A stretch of 64,000 nucleotides of DNA. Source: Acidomonas methanolica (lineage in GTDB: Bacteria > Pseudomonadota > Alphaproteobacteria > Acetobacterales > Acetobacteraceae). The position numbers were made by a program, and so were the translations under genes. The notes beneath the pieces are model-generated. The model worked only from the letters and a program-made list of their open reading frames with translations. It did not search any database and had not been told where the DNA came from. Shown one piece after another: positions 16,495-25,557 of this stretch; position 1 is the stretch's first letter; each line of letters begins with the position of its first letter. The stretch lies in contig NZ_SLZN01000012.1 of the NCBI RefSeq assembly GCF_004346035.1, forward strand, positions 17,968 through 81,967. The letters run 5' to 3'.

Positions 16495-16623
16495 AATCAG
16501 GTGTCCGTGTTTTTCTTCGCACATGCTGCCAGTTTCTCATGATACCGTCGACGCCGCGCAATACAGAATGCATGGAAGTCGTGCTATAAGATCTGGATCA
16601 GCGACAACCGGACGGAGACTGCC

Positions 16624-17181
16624 ATGCAGCCGTTTCCCCTTGATCAGGCTTTTACGTTTCTGGAATCCGGGCCGGTAACGCTCTTGACCACGCATGACGG
16701 TGGGCGCGACAATGTCATGACGATCACCTGGACCATGGTGCTGGATTTCGACGCACGTTTCGCCATCACCACTGGTCCCTGGAATTACTCATGGGAAGCG
16801 ATTGAGAAAACGCGGGAATGTGTACTCGCCATTCCATCCGCTGACATGCTCGACACAGTCGTGGGGATTGGTCTCTGCTCTGGCAGGGATACGGACAAGT
16901 TCGAAAAATTCGGTCTTGACCGCCGTAAGGCTGAGAGGGTGAAAGCACCACTTCTGACTGAATGTCTGGCGAACATTGAATGCCGCGTCATCGACATCAT
17001 CGCGCCGTATGGCATCGTCATTCTTGAAGGGGTTGCGGTCCATGCCGACCCGCATCGCAAGGAACGCTCCTCCCTGCATGCCATTGGCGATGGCACCTTT
17101 GTGACCGACGGGCCTGTGCTGGATCGGCGCATGATGATGCGCTCGAAGCTACCACCGAGCGTCCTGACGCATAAATCATGA
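16624..17181 (+). CDS. Flavin reductase family protein (FMN-binding split barrel)
   Basis: Protein of 185 aa with the flavin-reductase-like pattern: an N-terminal PVTLLTTHDGGRDNVMTITW strand pair, then GPWNYSWEAI, and a conserved ECVLAIPS block. Such proteins bind FMN and are often NAD(P)H:flavin reductases or related oxidoreductases. It is cargo inserted between relaxase and traG and has no evident link to conjugation. A CGGAGA stands 5-10 nt before the ATG. The substrate is unknown. Confidence 0.75.
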   Translation: MQPFPLDQAFTFLESGPVTLLTTHDGGRDNVMTITWTMVLDFDARFAITTGPWNYSWEAIEKTRECVLAIPSADMLDTVVGIGLCSGRDTDKFEKFGLDRRKAERVKAPLLTECLANIECRVIDIIAPYGIVILEGVAVHADPHRKERSSLHAIGDGTFVTDGPVLDRRMMMRSKLPPSVLTHKS

Positions 17182-17192
17182 TCTCCGCATGA

Positions 17193-17624
17193 TCATTCCC
17201 GTGGGGTCTGCCGCAGGCTGCGGTCGCGCTGGTGGGCGACGATCCCACGTTTGACTGCCGCGAAAATCTCTACTGGCAGAAAGCCCCACGCAAAACAGTC
17301 GGGTTGGTTGCGTGAGACGGGCCGCAGATCATAGCCGGGCCATACGAAGCGGTTGAGTTCGGCTGTCACGATCCATGACGGTTCGTCATCCAGCCCAAGG
17401 CGTCGTTTGACGTTTGCCGGGAGAGCTACCGCATGAGGGTCGTCCGGTCTGGAATGGGTGATCGGTACGACATAAACCTGGCAGTCGCCGTCAGCATCGG
17501 CGGCAGCAACCACAATGGCACAGGGCCGTGCTTTCCGGCCTTCCTCGGCACCGGCGCGGTGCTGGTCATGCCAGAGATAGGAATAGGAAATGACCAGACC
17601 AGGTGCAGGTTCGGGAATAGACAC
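17193..17624 (-). CDS. PemK/MazF-like toxin (type II TA)
   Basis: Protein of 143 aa that opens with IPEPAPGLVISYSYLW and contains RPCAIVVAA and VVPITHSRP, the pattern of PemK/MazF-fold endoribonuclease-like 'growth inhibitor' proteins. It is preceded by a Phd-like antitoxin gene with a 9-bp gap. GTG start. A related pair, clearly the same family, lies next to the serine recombinase of element B (47755-48453). Likely a stabilisation module for element A. Confidence 0.75.
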   Translation of the reverse strand: MSIPEPAPGLVISYSYLWHDQHRAGAEEGRKARPCAIVVAAADADGDCQVYVVPITHSRPDDPHAVALPANVKRRLGLDDEPSWIVTAELNRFVWPGYDLRPVSRNQPDCFAWGFLPVEIFAAVKRGIVAHQRDRSLRQTPRE

Positions 17625-17633
17625 GATGCGTGC

Positions 17634-17885
17634 TTATTGGCCCATGGTGTAGCGGTGCCCCTCGGGGATCTCCGCTGCCTCGATCAGGGCAATCTCATGA
17701 TCGTTGAGATCGGTCGCAGCGATGGCTTCGCGCTGGGCCTGCTTCAGGGCGTGAAAGGTCTGCGCCGAGATGATATAAACCGTCTCCCGACCATATTTCG
17801 TGACCTTCACCGGTTCGGTGAGCGCGCGGTCATGATAGGCGCCGAAATTCTTCTGCACATCGGATGAAGTGACTGTGGTGGACAT
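17634..17885 (-). CDS. Phd/YefM-type antitoxin
   Basis: Protein of 83 aa. The N-terminal part TVTSSDVQKNFGAYHDRALTEPVKVTKYGRETVYIIS is the Phd/YefM DNA-binding fold, and the C-terminal part is acidic and would wrap the toxin. It is the first gene of the minus-strand TA operon. The gap to traG (17886-18070) should contain its autoregulated promoter. Confidence 0.8.
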   Translation of the reverse strand: MSTTVTSSDVQKNFGAYHDRALTEPVKVTKYGRETVYIISAQTFHALKQAQREAIAATDLNDHEIALIEAAEIPEGHRYTMGQ

Positions 17886-18070
17886 CGGAGCGTCCTTTCT
17901 TTTTGTCTATCTTCCGTAAGATACGGATTTCTGTTCAGCGGTGCAAGGCCGGAAACCGCAACGCGCCAGTATTTCTTCGCTCCTGCCCGCTCTGGTACGA
18001 TGAGTGCCAGATCCTGCTTGCGTCCCAGAAAATCGCGGTTCTTCGCTATCTCCCATGACAAGGGGAGGAC

Positions 18071-20071
18071 ATGATGGACCAGCCGGGAACACGGATTCAG
18101 TGGGGGCAGGCATTCGTGGTCCTGTCCATGATCGTGCTGTCCTGGTGGACGGCGACACAATGGACGGCGTGGGAACTGGCGTTCCAGCCGGAACTCGGCC
18201 GACCGTGGTTCACGGTCCTGCACCGTTGGCCGGTCTATGCCCCGCCGCTGTTTTTCTGGTGGTGGTACGAGTTCGATGCCTACGCCCCAGCGGTGTTTGC
18301 CCGTGGGGCGTGGATCGCGGGTTCCGGCGGGGTGCTGGCTTTTAGCGCAGCCGTGGCGCTGTCAGTCTATCGTGCTCGCGAGGCGAAGCGGGCCGCGACC
18401 TATGGCTCTGCCCGCTGGGCCGAAGATGCGGAAATCTGCGCGGCGGGGCTGTTGGGCGAAAATGGCGTTGTGCTGGGCAAATACCGCCGGGCCTATCTCC
18501 GACATGATGGCCCCGAGCATGTCCTGATCTTCGCGCCGACGCGCACCGGCAAGGGGGTGGGCATGGTGATCCCCACACTTCTGACCTGGCCGGGTTCGGC
18601 CATCATTCATGACATCAAGGGCGAGAACTGGCAGATCACCGCCGGTTTCCGGAATCGCTTCGGGCGGGTGCTGCTGTTCGATCCCACCAATCCGGCCTCC
18701 TCGGCCTACAATCCGCTGCTGGAGGTCCGGCGCGGGGCGTCGGAGGTCCGCGACGTGCAGAACATCGCCGATATTCTGGTAGATCCCGAAGGATCGCTGG
18801 AACGGCGCAACCACTGGGAAAAGACCTCCCATGCCCTGCTGGTCGGGGCGATTCTGCATGTGCTTTACGCCGAGGACGACAAGACCCTCGCCGGGGTGGC
18901 GAAATTCCTCTCCGACCCGAAACGGTCGATCGAGGCGACCCTGTCCGCCATGATGCGCACGAACCATCTGGACGGGAAGGGGCCGCATCCCGTCGTGGCG
19001 TCGGCCGCGCGGGAACTGCTCAACAAATCGGACAACGAGCGCTCCGGCGTGCTGTCCACCGCCATGTCGTTTCTTGGTCTCTACCGTGATCCGGTGGTGG
19101 CGACGGTGACCAGTCGCTGCGAATGGCGGATCAGTGATCTGCTGGAGGGTGAACAGCCTGTCTCCCTGTATTTCGTCATCCCGCCCTCGGACATCAGCCG
19201 TACCAAGCCGCTGATCCGCCTGATCCTCAACCAGATCGGGCGACGGCTGACGGAGGATCTGTCCGGCCGGGAGGGGCGGCGTCGCCTGCTGCTGATGCTC
19301 GACGAGTTTCCTGCCCTTGGCCGGCTGGATTTCTTCGAGAGCGCTCTGGCCTTCATGGCAGGCTATGGGATCAAGGCGTTCCTGATCGCCCAGAGCCTGA
19401 ATCAGATCGACAAGGCATACGGTCAGAACAACAGCATCCTGGATAATTGCCATGTCCGGGTCAGTTTCGCCACCAACGATGAGCGCACGGCAAAGCGGGT
19501 ATCCGATGGTCTGGGGGTGGCCACAGAAATCCGGTCGCAGAAGAACTATGCCGGCCACCGGCTGTCGCCCTGGCTCGGGCATCTCATGGTGTCACGGCAG
19601 GAGAGCGCACGCCCCCTGATGACGGTCGGCGAGGTGATGCAGCTTCCGGCGCGCGATGAGGTGGTCATGGTGGCGGGCTGCCCGCCGATCAGGGCGCGGA
19701 AGGCGCGGTATTTCCGGGACCGCCGGTTCGTCGAGCGCGTGCTGCTACCGCCGGATCCCACGCAATTGCCACGGCCCGTGCGACCTGATGACTGGAGTGG
19801 CCGCACGCTTCCTGCCACCCCGCCGCCGGAGAAAACGTCGGCGGCGGAGCCTGACAGGCCCGACGATGCCGATAGCGATGAATCGCTCGGCACGGGGCGG
19901 AAATGGTCGCGCGAGCATGATCCGGCGCAGACCGGCAAACGCAAGCGGCGTACGGCACCGGACCTTTTTGGTGAGGAACCACCACAGGATCCAGAAGCGC
20001 GGGATCGTGCCGACCTGACGCGGATTGCCCGGCAGGCCGGGCTCGACCGTGGCAATGACCTTGGGTTGTGA
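18071..20071 (+). CDS. traG: TraG/VirD4 coupling ATPase
   Basis: Type IV coupling protein of about 666 aa. The N-terminus has three membrane helices in the first 110 residues. Walker A APTRTGKGVG follows near residue 158 and Walker B LLLMLDEFPALG near 415, with a YGIKAFLIAQSLNQI segment after it. It links the relaxase-DNA complex to the Trb channel at the inner membrane. The C-terminal 90 residues are Pro/Asp-rich. Two adjacent ATGs (18071 and 18074) follow GGGGAGG, and the second has the better spacing. Confidence 0.93.
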   Translation: MMDQPGTRIQWGQAFVVLSMIVLSWWTATQWTAWELAFQPELGRPWFTVLHRWPVYAPPLFFWWWYEFDAYAPAVFARGAWIAGSGGVLAFSAAVALSVYRAREAKRAATYGSARWAEDAEICAAGLLGENGVVLGKYRRAYLRHDGPEHVLIFAPTRTGKGVGMVIPTLLTWPGSAIIHDIKGENWQITAGFRNRFGRVLLFDPTNPASSAYNPLLEVRRGASEVRDVQNIADILVDPEGSLERRNHWEKTSHALLVGAILHVLYAEDDKTLAGVAKFLSDPKRSIEATLSAMMRTNHLDGKGPHPVVASAARELLNKSDNERSGVLSTAMSFLGLYRDPVVATVTSRCEWRISDLLEGEQPVSLYFVIPPSDISRTKPLIRLILNQIGRRLTEDLSGREGRRRLLLMLDEFPALGRLDFFESALAFMAGYGIKAFLIAQSLNQIDKAYGQNNSILDNCHVRVSFATNDERTAKRVSDGLGVATEIRSQKNYAGHRLSPWLGHLMVSRQESARPLMTVGEVMQLPARDEVVMVAGCPPIRARKARYFRDRRFVERVLLPPDPTQLPRPVRPDDWSGRTLPATPPPEKTSAAEPDRPDDADSDESLGTGRKWSREHDPAQTGKRKRRTAPDLFGEEPPQDPEARDRADLTRIARQAGLDRGNDLGL

Positions 20072-20078
20072 GGGTGCA

Positions 20079-20510
20079 ATGAGAATATCCCAGAAGAAGG
20101 TGCGGCTGTCGGTGTATCTGGAACCGAAACTGCTCGATGCCCTGACCGCGCACGCTACGCGGCGCGATCTCTCCCTTTCCCTGGTGGCGGAAGCGGCTAT
20201 CGCATCCTTTCTGTCGCCCGATGCTGATGAGCGACGGGAAGCGGCGATGAGTCGCAGGCTGGATCGTCTAGACCGGCAGGTCGCCCGTATGGAGCGCGAT
20301 CTTGGGATCAGCCTTGAGACGCTGGCTCTGTTCATCCGCTACTGGATGATGGTCAGCCCACCCTTGCCGGAACCGGCAGCTGCTGCCGCGCGGGCACAGG
20401 GGGCGGAACGCTACGAAGCGTTCGTGGCTGCCCTTGGCCGACGACTCAGTCGGGGACCGGTCTTTCGGCAGGAGATTCCCGACGATGTGCCTCCAGCGCC
20501 AGAAACCTGA
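20079..20510 (+). CDS. CopG-family ribbon-helix-helix protein
   Basis: Protein of 143 aa. The N-terminus VRLSVYLEPKLLDALTAHATRRDLSLS is a ribbon-helix-helix motif, followed by a helical region with heptad-like RLDRLDRQVARMERDL. A gene of this kind sits between traG and trbB in many alphaproteobacterial trb loci. It may regulate the trb operon, and a palindrome lies just downstream at 20541. The ATG at 20079 follows AGGG; the longer upstream frame overlaps traG. Confidence 0.8.
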   Translation: MRISQKKVRLSVYLEPKLLDALTAHATRRDLSLSLVAEAAIASFLSPDADERREAAMSRRLDRLDRQVARMERDLGISLETLALFIRYWMMVSPPLPEPAAAAARAQGAERYEAFVAALGRRLSRGPVFRQEIPDDVPPAPET

Positions 20511-20540
20511 TCCCGCAATCCGCAAGTAAAAACCGCATCC

Positions 20541-20564
20541 CCTACGATTCTGTACGATCGTAGG
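20541..20564. promoter_or_regulatory. Palindrome before trbB, candidate operator
   Basis: CCTACGAT (20541-20548) and ATCGTAGG (20557-20564) form a perfect 8-bp inverted repeat with an 8-nt spacer. TACGAT also recurs as a direct repeat inside it. It lies about 95 bp before trbB in the only sizeable gap of the trb region and is followed by an AT-rich stretch. It is a plausible operator for the CopG-type protein or another tra regulator. Confidence 0.45.
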
Positions 20565-20657
20565 AAAATACTGTTGAAATCGGGAGAAAGCAGCACTCTC
20601 TAATTGTCCCCGTCGTCGTCCGGAGAGGCCGGATGACCCGCAGAGGCGGGGATTTTC

Positions 20658-21662
20658 ATGGCGGTCACATCGATTGAAAGTGGAGCCCGACAGCGTGGCA
20701 TGTCCATGCTGCGCACGGCGATGGGACCGGCGATCGCGGGGCATCTTGCTGATCCTGCCGTGGTCGAGGTGATGCTTAATCCCGATGGACGGTTGTGGAT
20801 CGACCGCCTGTCCGAGGGGCTGGGTGATACCGGGGAGACGATCACACCGGCTGACGCCGAACGCATCGTGCGACTGGTCGCACATCATGTCGGGGCGGAG
20901 GTGCATGAAGCGGCGCCGCGTGTTTCGGCGGAACTCCCGACGGGCGAGCGTTTCGAGGGTTTGCTCCCACCCGTAGTGACGGCACCGAGTTTTGCGATCC
21001 GCAAGCCCGCCGTCGCCGTGTTCACGCTCGACGATTATGTCGAAGCCGGGATCATGGAAGAAGGGCAGGCGGCATATCTTCGCCAGGCAGTCGCGGACCG
21101 TAAAAATATCCTGGTCGCGGGCGGCACATCCACAGGCAAGACCACGCTGGTCAACGCCCTGCTGGCCGAAGTTGCTAAAACCGACGACCGCGTGGTGCTG
21201 ATCGAGGATACGCGCGAACTGCAATGCCGGGCGCCCAATCTCGTATCGCTGCGCACCCGTGATGGTGTCGTCACGTTGTCCGAACTGGTCCGCTCAGCGC
21301 TACGGCTGCGCCCTGACCGTATTCCCATCGGCGAGGTGCGTGGCCCGGAGGCGCTCGACCTCCTCAAGGCGTGGGGCACGGGGCATCCCGGTGGGATTGG
21401 CACGCTCCATGCTGGCACCGCCATCGGCGCGCTGCATCGCATGGAGCAACTGATTCAGGAAATCGTCGTCACCGTCCCGCGCGCCCTGATTGCGGAAACC
21501 ATTGACGTCATCGCCGTGCTGTCCGGGCGTGGCACGGCGCGCCGCCTGTCCGAACTGGCCACAGTGGATGGCCTCGATCCCGTGACGGGAGCCTATCACA
21601 TCCGGCCCGCCAGCCTTCCATCTTCCGAAACATCATTCTCTGACAATGGAGAGTCATCATGA
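20658..21662 (+). CDS. trbB: TrbB, conjugal transfer ATPase (VirB11 family)
   Basis: Protein of 334 aa with the PulE/VirB11 pattern: Walker [13 protein letters not shown] near residue 156, the Asp box [10 protein letters not shown] near 182, and [16 protein letters not shown] near 240 (His box). It is a hexameric ATPase at the cytoplasmic face of the type IV secretion channel, powering pilus assembly or substrate transfer. First gene of the tightly packed trbBCDEJLFGI operon; the stop overlaps trbC by 4 bp. Confidence 0.95.
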   Translation: MAVTSIESGARQRGMSMLRTAMGPAIAGHLADPAVVEVMLNPDGRLWIDRLSEGLGDTGETITPADAERIVRLVAHHVGAEVHEAAPRVSAELPTGERFEGLLPPVVTAPSFAIRKPAVAVFTLDDYVEAGIMEEGQAAYLRQAVADRKNILVAGGTSTGKTTLVNALLAEVAKTDDRVVLIEDTRELQCRAPNLVSLRTRDGVVTLSELVRSALRLRPDRIPIGEVRGPEALDLLKAWGTGHPGGIGTLHAGTAIGALHRMEQLIQEIVVTVPRALIAETIDVIAVLSGRGTARRLSELATVDGLDPVTGAYHIRPASLPSSETSFSDNGESS

Positions 21663-22027
21663 GGACGCCTTCACGTCTGCGCGCCATCGTGTGCGCCGTT
21701 GCACGGCCTGATCGGCATGTGCCGGATATCCGCATGTTCGGAACGTCCACGCTTCTGTCGCTGTTTTTCGTATCGTCGGCCTGGGCGTCCGGCTCCGGCA
21801 TGCCGTGGGAAAACCCGCTCAACGAGATCCTGGAATCCGTGCAGGGGCCGGTCGCTAAGATCGTCTCTGTGATCATCATCACCGTGACCGGTCTGACCCT
21901 GGCCTTCGGGGAAACATCCGGCGGGTTCCGTCGACTGATCCAGATTGTCTTTGGACTCAGCATCGCTTTTGCCGCCAGCTCGTTTTTTCTGTCCTTCTTC
22001 TCCTTCTCGGGCGGGGCGTTGATCTGA
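21659..22027 (+). CDS. trbC: TrbC, pilin subunit precursor
   Basis: Protein of 122 aa with a long signal segment ending near VSSAWASGSG, then two hydrophobic helices (VAKIVSVIIITVTGLTLAFG and LIQIVFGLSIAFAASSFFLS), as in VirB2/TrbC pilins. TrbC is processed by TraF, present upstream at 12864. Overlaps trbB and abuts trbD. Confidence 0.92.
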   Translation: MRTPSRLRAIVCAVARPDRHVPDIRMFGTSTLLSLFFVSSAWASGSGMPWENPLNEILESVQGPVAKIVSVIIITVTGLTLAFGETSGGFRRLIQIVFGLSIAFAASSFFLSFFSFSGGALI

Positions 22028-22305
22028 TGGCCGCCGGATATGATGATGACGCGGTGTCGGGCTTTCATGTCCCGGTGCATCGCTCCCTGACCGACCCGAT
22101 CCTGCTGGGCGGCGCTCCGCGTGCCGTCGCCATTGCCAATGGTACGCTGGCGGCTGCGATCGCACTGGGCCTGCGCCTGTGGCTGATCGGGGCCGTCTTC
22201 TGGGTCGTCGGGCACACGCTGGCGGTCTGGGGCGCCAAGCGCGATCCGTTCTTCATCGAGGTGGGGCGGCGGCATCTCCGCTACCCCGCCTGGCTGCGGG
22301 CATAG
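22027..22305 (+). CDS. trbD: TrbD, VirB3-like inner membrane protein
   Basis: Protein of 92 aa with the VirB3/TrbD pattern: FHVPVHRSLTDPILLGGAPR, then a hydrophobic pair (LAAAIALGLRLWLIGAVFWVVG) and a C-terminal DPFFIEVGRRHLRYP. It helps place pilus components at the inner membrane. The start overlaps the trbC stop by 1 bp. Confidence 0.93.
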   Translation: MAAGYDDDAVSGFHVPVHRSLTDPILLGGAPRAVAIANGTLAAAIALGLRLWLIGAVFWVVGHTLAVWGAKRDPFFIEVGRRHLRYPAWLRA

Positions 22306-22316
22306 GGAGACCGGCC

Positions 22317-24752
22317 ATGATGTCCCTTGGCGAATATCGTAACCGGAATTCCCTCCTATCGGATTTCCTTCCCTGGGCGGCGCTGGTCGAAAATGGGGTT
22401 GTCCTGAACAAGGACGGTTCCTTCCAGCGCACGGCACGTATCCGTGGTCCCGATCTGGATAGCGCAACACCTGCCGAACTGGTGGGTGTCACGGGGCGTC
22501 TGAACAATGCCCTGCGCCGGCTCGGTTCAGGTTGGGCCGTGTTCGTGGAAGCGCAGCGCGTCCCGGCAACGCTTTATCCCGAGAGCGATTTTCCCGACGC
22601 CGCTTCACAGATGGTCGACCTGGAGCGTCGGGAACAGTTTGAGGATGAGGGCGCGCATTTCGAGAGCCGGTATTTCCTGACCCTGGTGTGGCTGCCACCG
22701 GCGGAATCATCAGGTCGCGCCGAGCGTTTTCTTTATGAGGGTAGAGAACGCGAAGGGCCGGACCCGCATGGCATACTGAATTCTTTCATTGATCGCACCG
22801 ATCGGATGCTGGCCCTGCTGGACGGGTTCATGCCCGAGGCGGCATGGCTGAACGATGGCGAAACGCTGACGTATCTCCATTCCACCATTTCGACACGGAA
22901 CCAGCGCGTCAGGGTGCCAGAAATTCCGATGCACCTCGACGCCCTGCTGGTCGATCAGCCGCTCGTGGGTGGGCTGGAGCCGAAGCTCGGTGATGCCTAT
23001 CTGAAAACTCTGACCATTACCGGTTTCCCATCGCGGACGTTTCCCGGAATCCTTGATGACCTGAACCGGTTGGCGATGCCCTATCGCTGGTCCACGCGGG
23101 CGATCCTGCTGGACAAGACCGATGCGACGAAGGTGCTGACGAAGATCCGGCGGCAGTGGTTCGCAAAACGCAAGAGTATTGTGGCCATTGTTCGGGAGGT
23201 CATGACCAACGAGGCCTCGGTTCTGGTGGACAATGACGCCGCCAACAAAGCGGCGGATGCCGATCTGGCGTTGCAATCTCTTGGTGCCGATGATGTCGGG
23301 CAGGCCTATATTACGGCGACCGTCACGGTGTGGGACGGTTCCGCCTCCATCGCCGCGGAGAAGCTGCGGCTGGTCGAGAAAATCATTCAGGGTCGCGACT
23401 TCACCTGCATGGCGGAAAGTCTCAACGCGGTGGAGGCGTGGCTCGGCTCCTTGCCCGGTCACGTCTACGCCAATGTCCGCCAGCCCCCGGTCTCGACCCT
23501 GAATCTGGCCCACATGATCCCGCTCTCCGCCGTGTGGGCGGGACCGGACCGGGATGTGCATTTCAAGGCGCCGCCGCTGTTCTACGGCAAGACCGCCGGG
23601 GCCACGCCGTTTCGGTTTTCTCTCCATGCCAGCGACGTGGGGCACACGCTGATCGCGGGACCGACCGGAGCAGGCAAGAGTGTGCTGCTGGCCCTGATGG
23701 CATTGCAGTTCCGCCGGTACGTGGGAGCGCAGATCTTCGCCTTCGATTTCGGTGGCTCCATGCGCGCCGCCACGCTCGGCATGGGCGGAGACTGGCACGA
23801 TCTCGGGGGCGGTCTGACGAAGGATCAGGCTGATGGTGTTCCCGCCGTCTCGCTCCAGCCGCTGGCGCGGATCGATGATCCCGACGAGCGCAAATGGGCC
23901 AACGAATGGCTGGGGCAGATCCTTGTCGCAGAAGGGGTGACGCTGACCCCCGACGTCAAGGCGTATCTCTGGTCGGCGCTGAATTCCCTGGCGTCATCGC
24001 CGGTTCAGGAGCGGACCCTGTCCGGCCTGATAGCGTTGCTCCAGTCCAACGCCCTGAAACAGGCGTTGGCCCCATACTGCCTGGGTGGTCCGTATGGTCG
24101 CCTGCTGGATGCGGATGCCGAGCGGCTGGGTGATGCCGATGTGATGGTGTTCGAGACCGAGGGGCTGATTGGTTCCGGCGCTGCCTCTTCCGTTCTGTCC
24201 TACCTGTTTCATCGCATTGAGGGACGGCTGGACGGCCGCCCGACGCTACTGGTTATCGATGAGGGCTGGCTGGTGCTGGATGACGGGAATTTCTCCGGTC
24301 AGTTGCGGGAGTGGCTGAAAACGCTGCGTAAGAAAAACGCCAGCGTCATCTTCGCGACGCAGTCCCTGTCGGATATCGCCAATTCACCCATCGCCCCGGC
24401 CGTGGTGGAAAGTTGCCCGACGCGGATCTTCCTGCCGAACGAGCGCGCCATCGAACCGCAGATCATGGCGATTTATCGCGACTTCGGTCTGAATGACCGG
24501 CAGATCGCCATTATCTCGCGTGCCGCGTCGAAGCGGGAGTATTATTGCCAGACCCAGCGGGGAAACAGGCTGTTTGAACTCGGTCTTGGTCCGGTGGCGC
24601 TGGCGCTGTGCGCCGCGTCCGGCAAGGACGACCACAGGCTGATCGATGCGGTTCTGGCGGAACATGGGCGGGAGGACTTTCTCCCTGCCTGGTTCGAGGC
24701 GCGTGGTGTCATGTGGGCGGCTGACCTTCTGCGGGAAGGGGGTGTGCCATGA
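22317..24752 (+). CDS. trbE: TrbE, VirB4-family transport ATPase
   Basis: Protein of about 811 aa. It begins MMSLGEYRNRNSLLSDFLPW, has Walker A AGPTGAGKSVLLAL near residue 453, and Walker B TLLVIDEGWLVLDD near 645 followed by ASVIFATQSLSD. VirB4-type ATPases are the energy centre of the type IV secretion complex. The start at 22317 is used rather than an upstream frame at 22179, which overlaps trbD and reads as a shadow. Overlaps trbJ by 4 bp. Confidence 0.95.
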   Translation: MMSLGEYRNRNSLLSDFLPWAALVENGVVLNKDGSFQRTARIRGPDLDSATPAELVGVTGRLNNALRRLGSGWAVFVEAQRVPATLYPESDFPDAASQMVDLERREQFEDEGAHFESRYFLTLVWLPPAESSGRAERFLYEGREREGPDPHGILNSFIDRTDRMLALLDGFMPEAAWLNDGETLTYLHSTISTRNQRVRVPEIPMHLDALLVDQPLVGGLEPKLGDAYLKTLTITGFPSRTFPGILDDLNRLAMPYRWSTRAILLDKTDATKVLTKIRRQWFAKRKSIVAIVREVMTNEASVLVDNDAANKAADADLALQSLGADDVGQAYITATVTVWDGSASIAAEKLRLVEKIIQGRDFTCMAESLNAVEAWLGSLPGHVYANVRQPPVSTLNLAHMIPLSAVWAGPDRDVHFKAPPLFYGKTAGATPFRFSLHASDVGHTLIAGPTGAGKSVLLALMALQFRRYVGAQIFAFDFGGSMRAATLGMGGDWHDLGGGLTKDQADGVPAVSLQPLARIDDPDERKWANEWLGQILVAEGVTLTPDVKAYLWSALNSLASSPVQERTLSGLIALLQSNALKQALAPYCLGGPYGRLLDADAERLGDADVMVFETEGLIGSGAASSVLSYLFHRIEGRLDGRPTLLVIDEGWLVLDDGNFSGQLREWLKTLRKKNASVIFATQSLSDIANSPIAPAVVESCPTRIFLPNERAIEPQIMAIYRDFGLNDRQIAIISRAASKREYYCQTQRGNRLFELGLGPVALALCAASGKDDHRLIDAVLAEHGREDFLPAWFEARGVMWAADLLREGGVP

Positions 24753-25552
24753 CGGAAAAGTCTTTCCGGCCTTGGGCTGAATTTTTCGGTCGTGCGAGCG
24801 AAAAACATTTCCGACGGGGTGTTCTTCTGACGTCTGCAATGCTGGCGGTTTGCGGGACATTCTCTCCCTTGCATCCGGCCCATGCCCAATGGGCGGTATA
24901 TGACGGCGCGAACCACATCCAGAACGTGCTGATCGCGGCCCGCACGCTCCAGCAGATCGACAACCAGATCACCTCTCTCGCCAATCAGGCCCAGATGCTC
25001 GTCAACCAGGGGCGCAATCTGGCGAGCCTGCCGCTGTCCACATTGTCGACGTTGCAATCGACGATTTCCCAGACCACGGCGCTCCTCGCGCAGGCGCAGC
25101 ACATTGCCTACAGCGTCCAGTCCGTTGAGCAGCAGTATCAGCAGGCGTATACCTCCGTCTCTTCAGGCATGTCCGACGGCGCACTGTTTTCTCAGGCGCA
25201 GACCCGTTGGCAGAATTCCGTCGGTGGGTTTGAGGACGCCCTGAAGCTGCAGGCGCGGGTGGTGGGCAACATCCCCAGCGACAGTTTGGCCATGAGCCAG
25301 CTTGTGTCTTCCAGCCAGACCTCCACCGGGGCGTTGCAGGCTGCTCAGGCGGGCAATCAGCTTCTGGCCCTGCAATCACGCCAGCTTTCTGACATTCAGG
25401 CCGAACTTGCCGCCAATGGGCGGGCCTCGGCCCTGCAACAGGCGCGCGAGGCCGCAACGGAAGCGGAGAGCGAAGCGCAATACCAGCATTTCTCCCAGCA
25501 TGACGCTTACGTGCCCGGCACCGTGTCGATGTTCGGCAGCAGCGGGAACTGA
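24749..25552 (+). CDS. trbJ: TrbJ, VirB5-like transfer protein
   Basis: Protein of 267 aa with a signal peptide ending near HPAHAQ and a mostly helical, Gln/Ser-rich periplasmic part (TLQQIDNQITSLANQAQMLV). This matches TrbJ, the VirB5-like minor pilus/adhesion component. No trbK (entry-exclusion lipoprotein) follows; trbL starts 6 bp later. Confidence 0.92.
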   Translation: MTEKSFRPWAEFFGRASEKHFRRGVLLTSAMLAVCGTFSPLHPAHAQWAVYDGANHIQNVLIAARTLQQIDNQITSLANQAQMLVNQGRNLASLPLSTLSTLQSTISQTTALLAQAQHIAYSVQSVEQQYQQAYTSVSSGMSDGALFSQAQTRWQNSVGGFEDALKLQARVVGNIPSDSLAMSQLVSSSQTSTGALQAAQAGNQLLALQSRQLSDIQAELAANGRASALQQAREAATEAESEAQYQHFSQHDAYVPGTVSMFGSSGN

Positions 25553-25557
25553 CCGCC

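Noticed and set aside
18362..19582. Minus-strand frame of 406 codons opposite traG
   Set aside because: Shadow; His/Gln/Arg-rich without motifs.
22710..23798. Minus-strand frame of 362 codons opposite trbE
   Set aside because: Shadow of a firmly identified VirB4-type ATPase gene.
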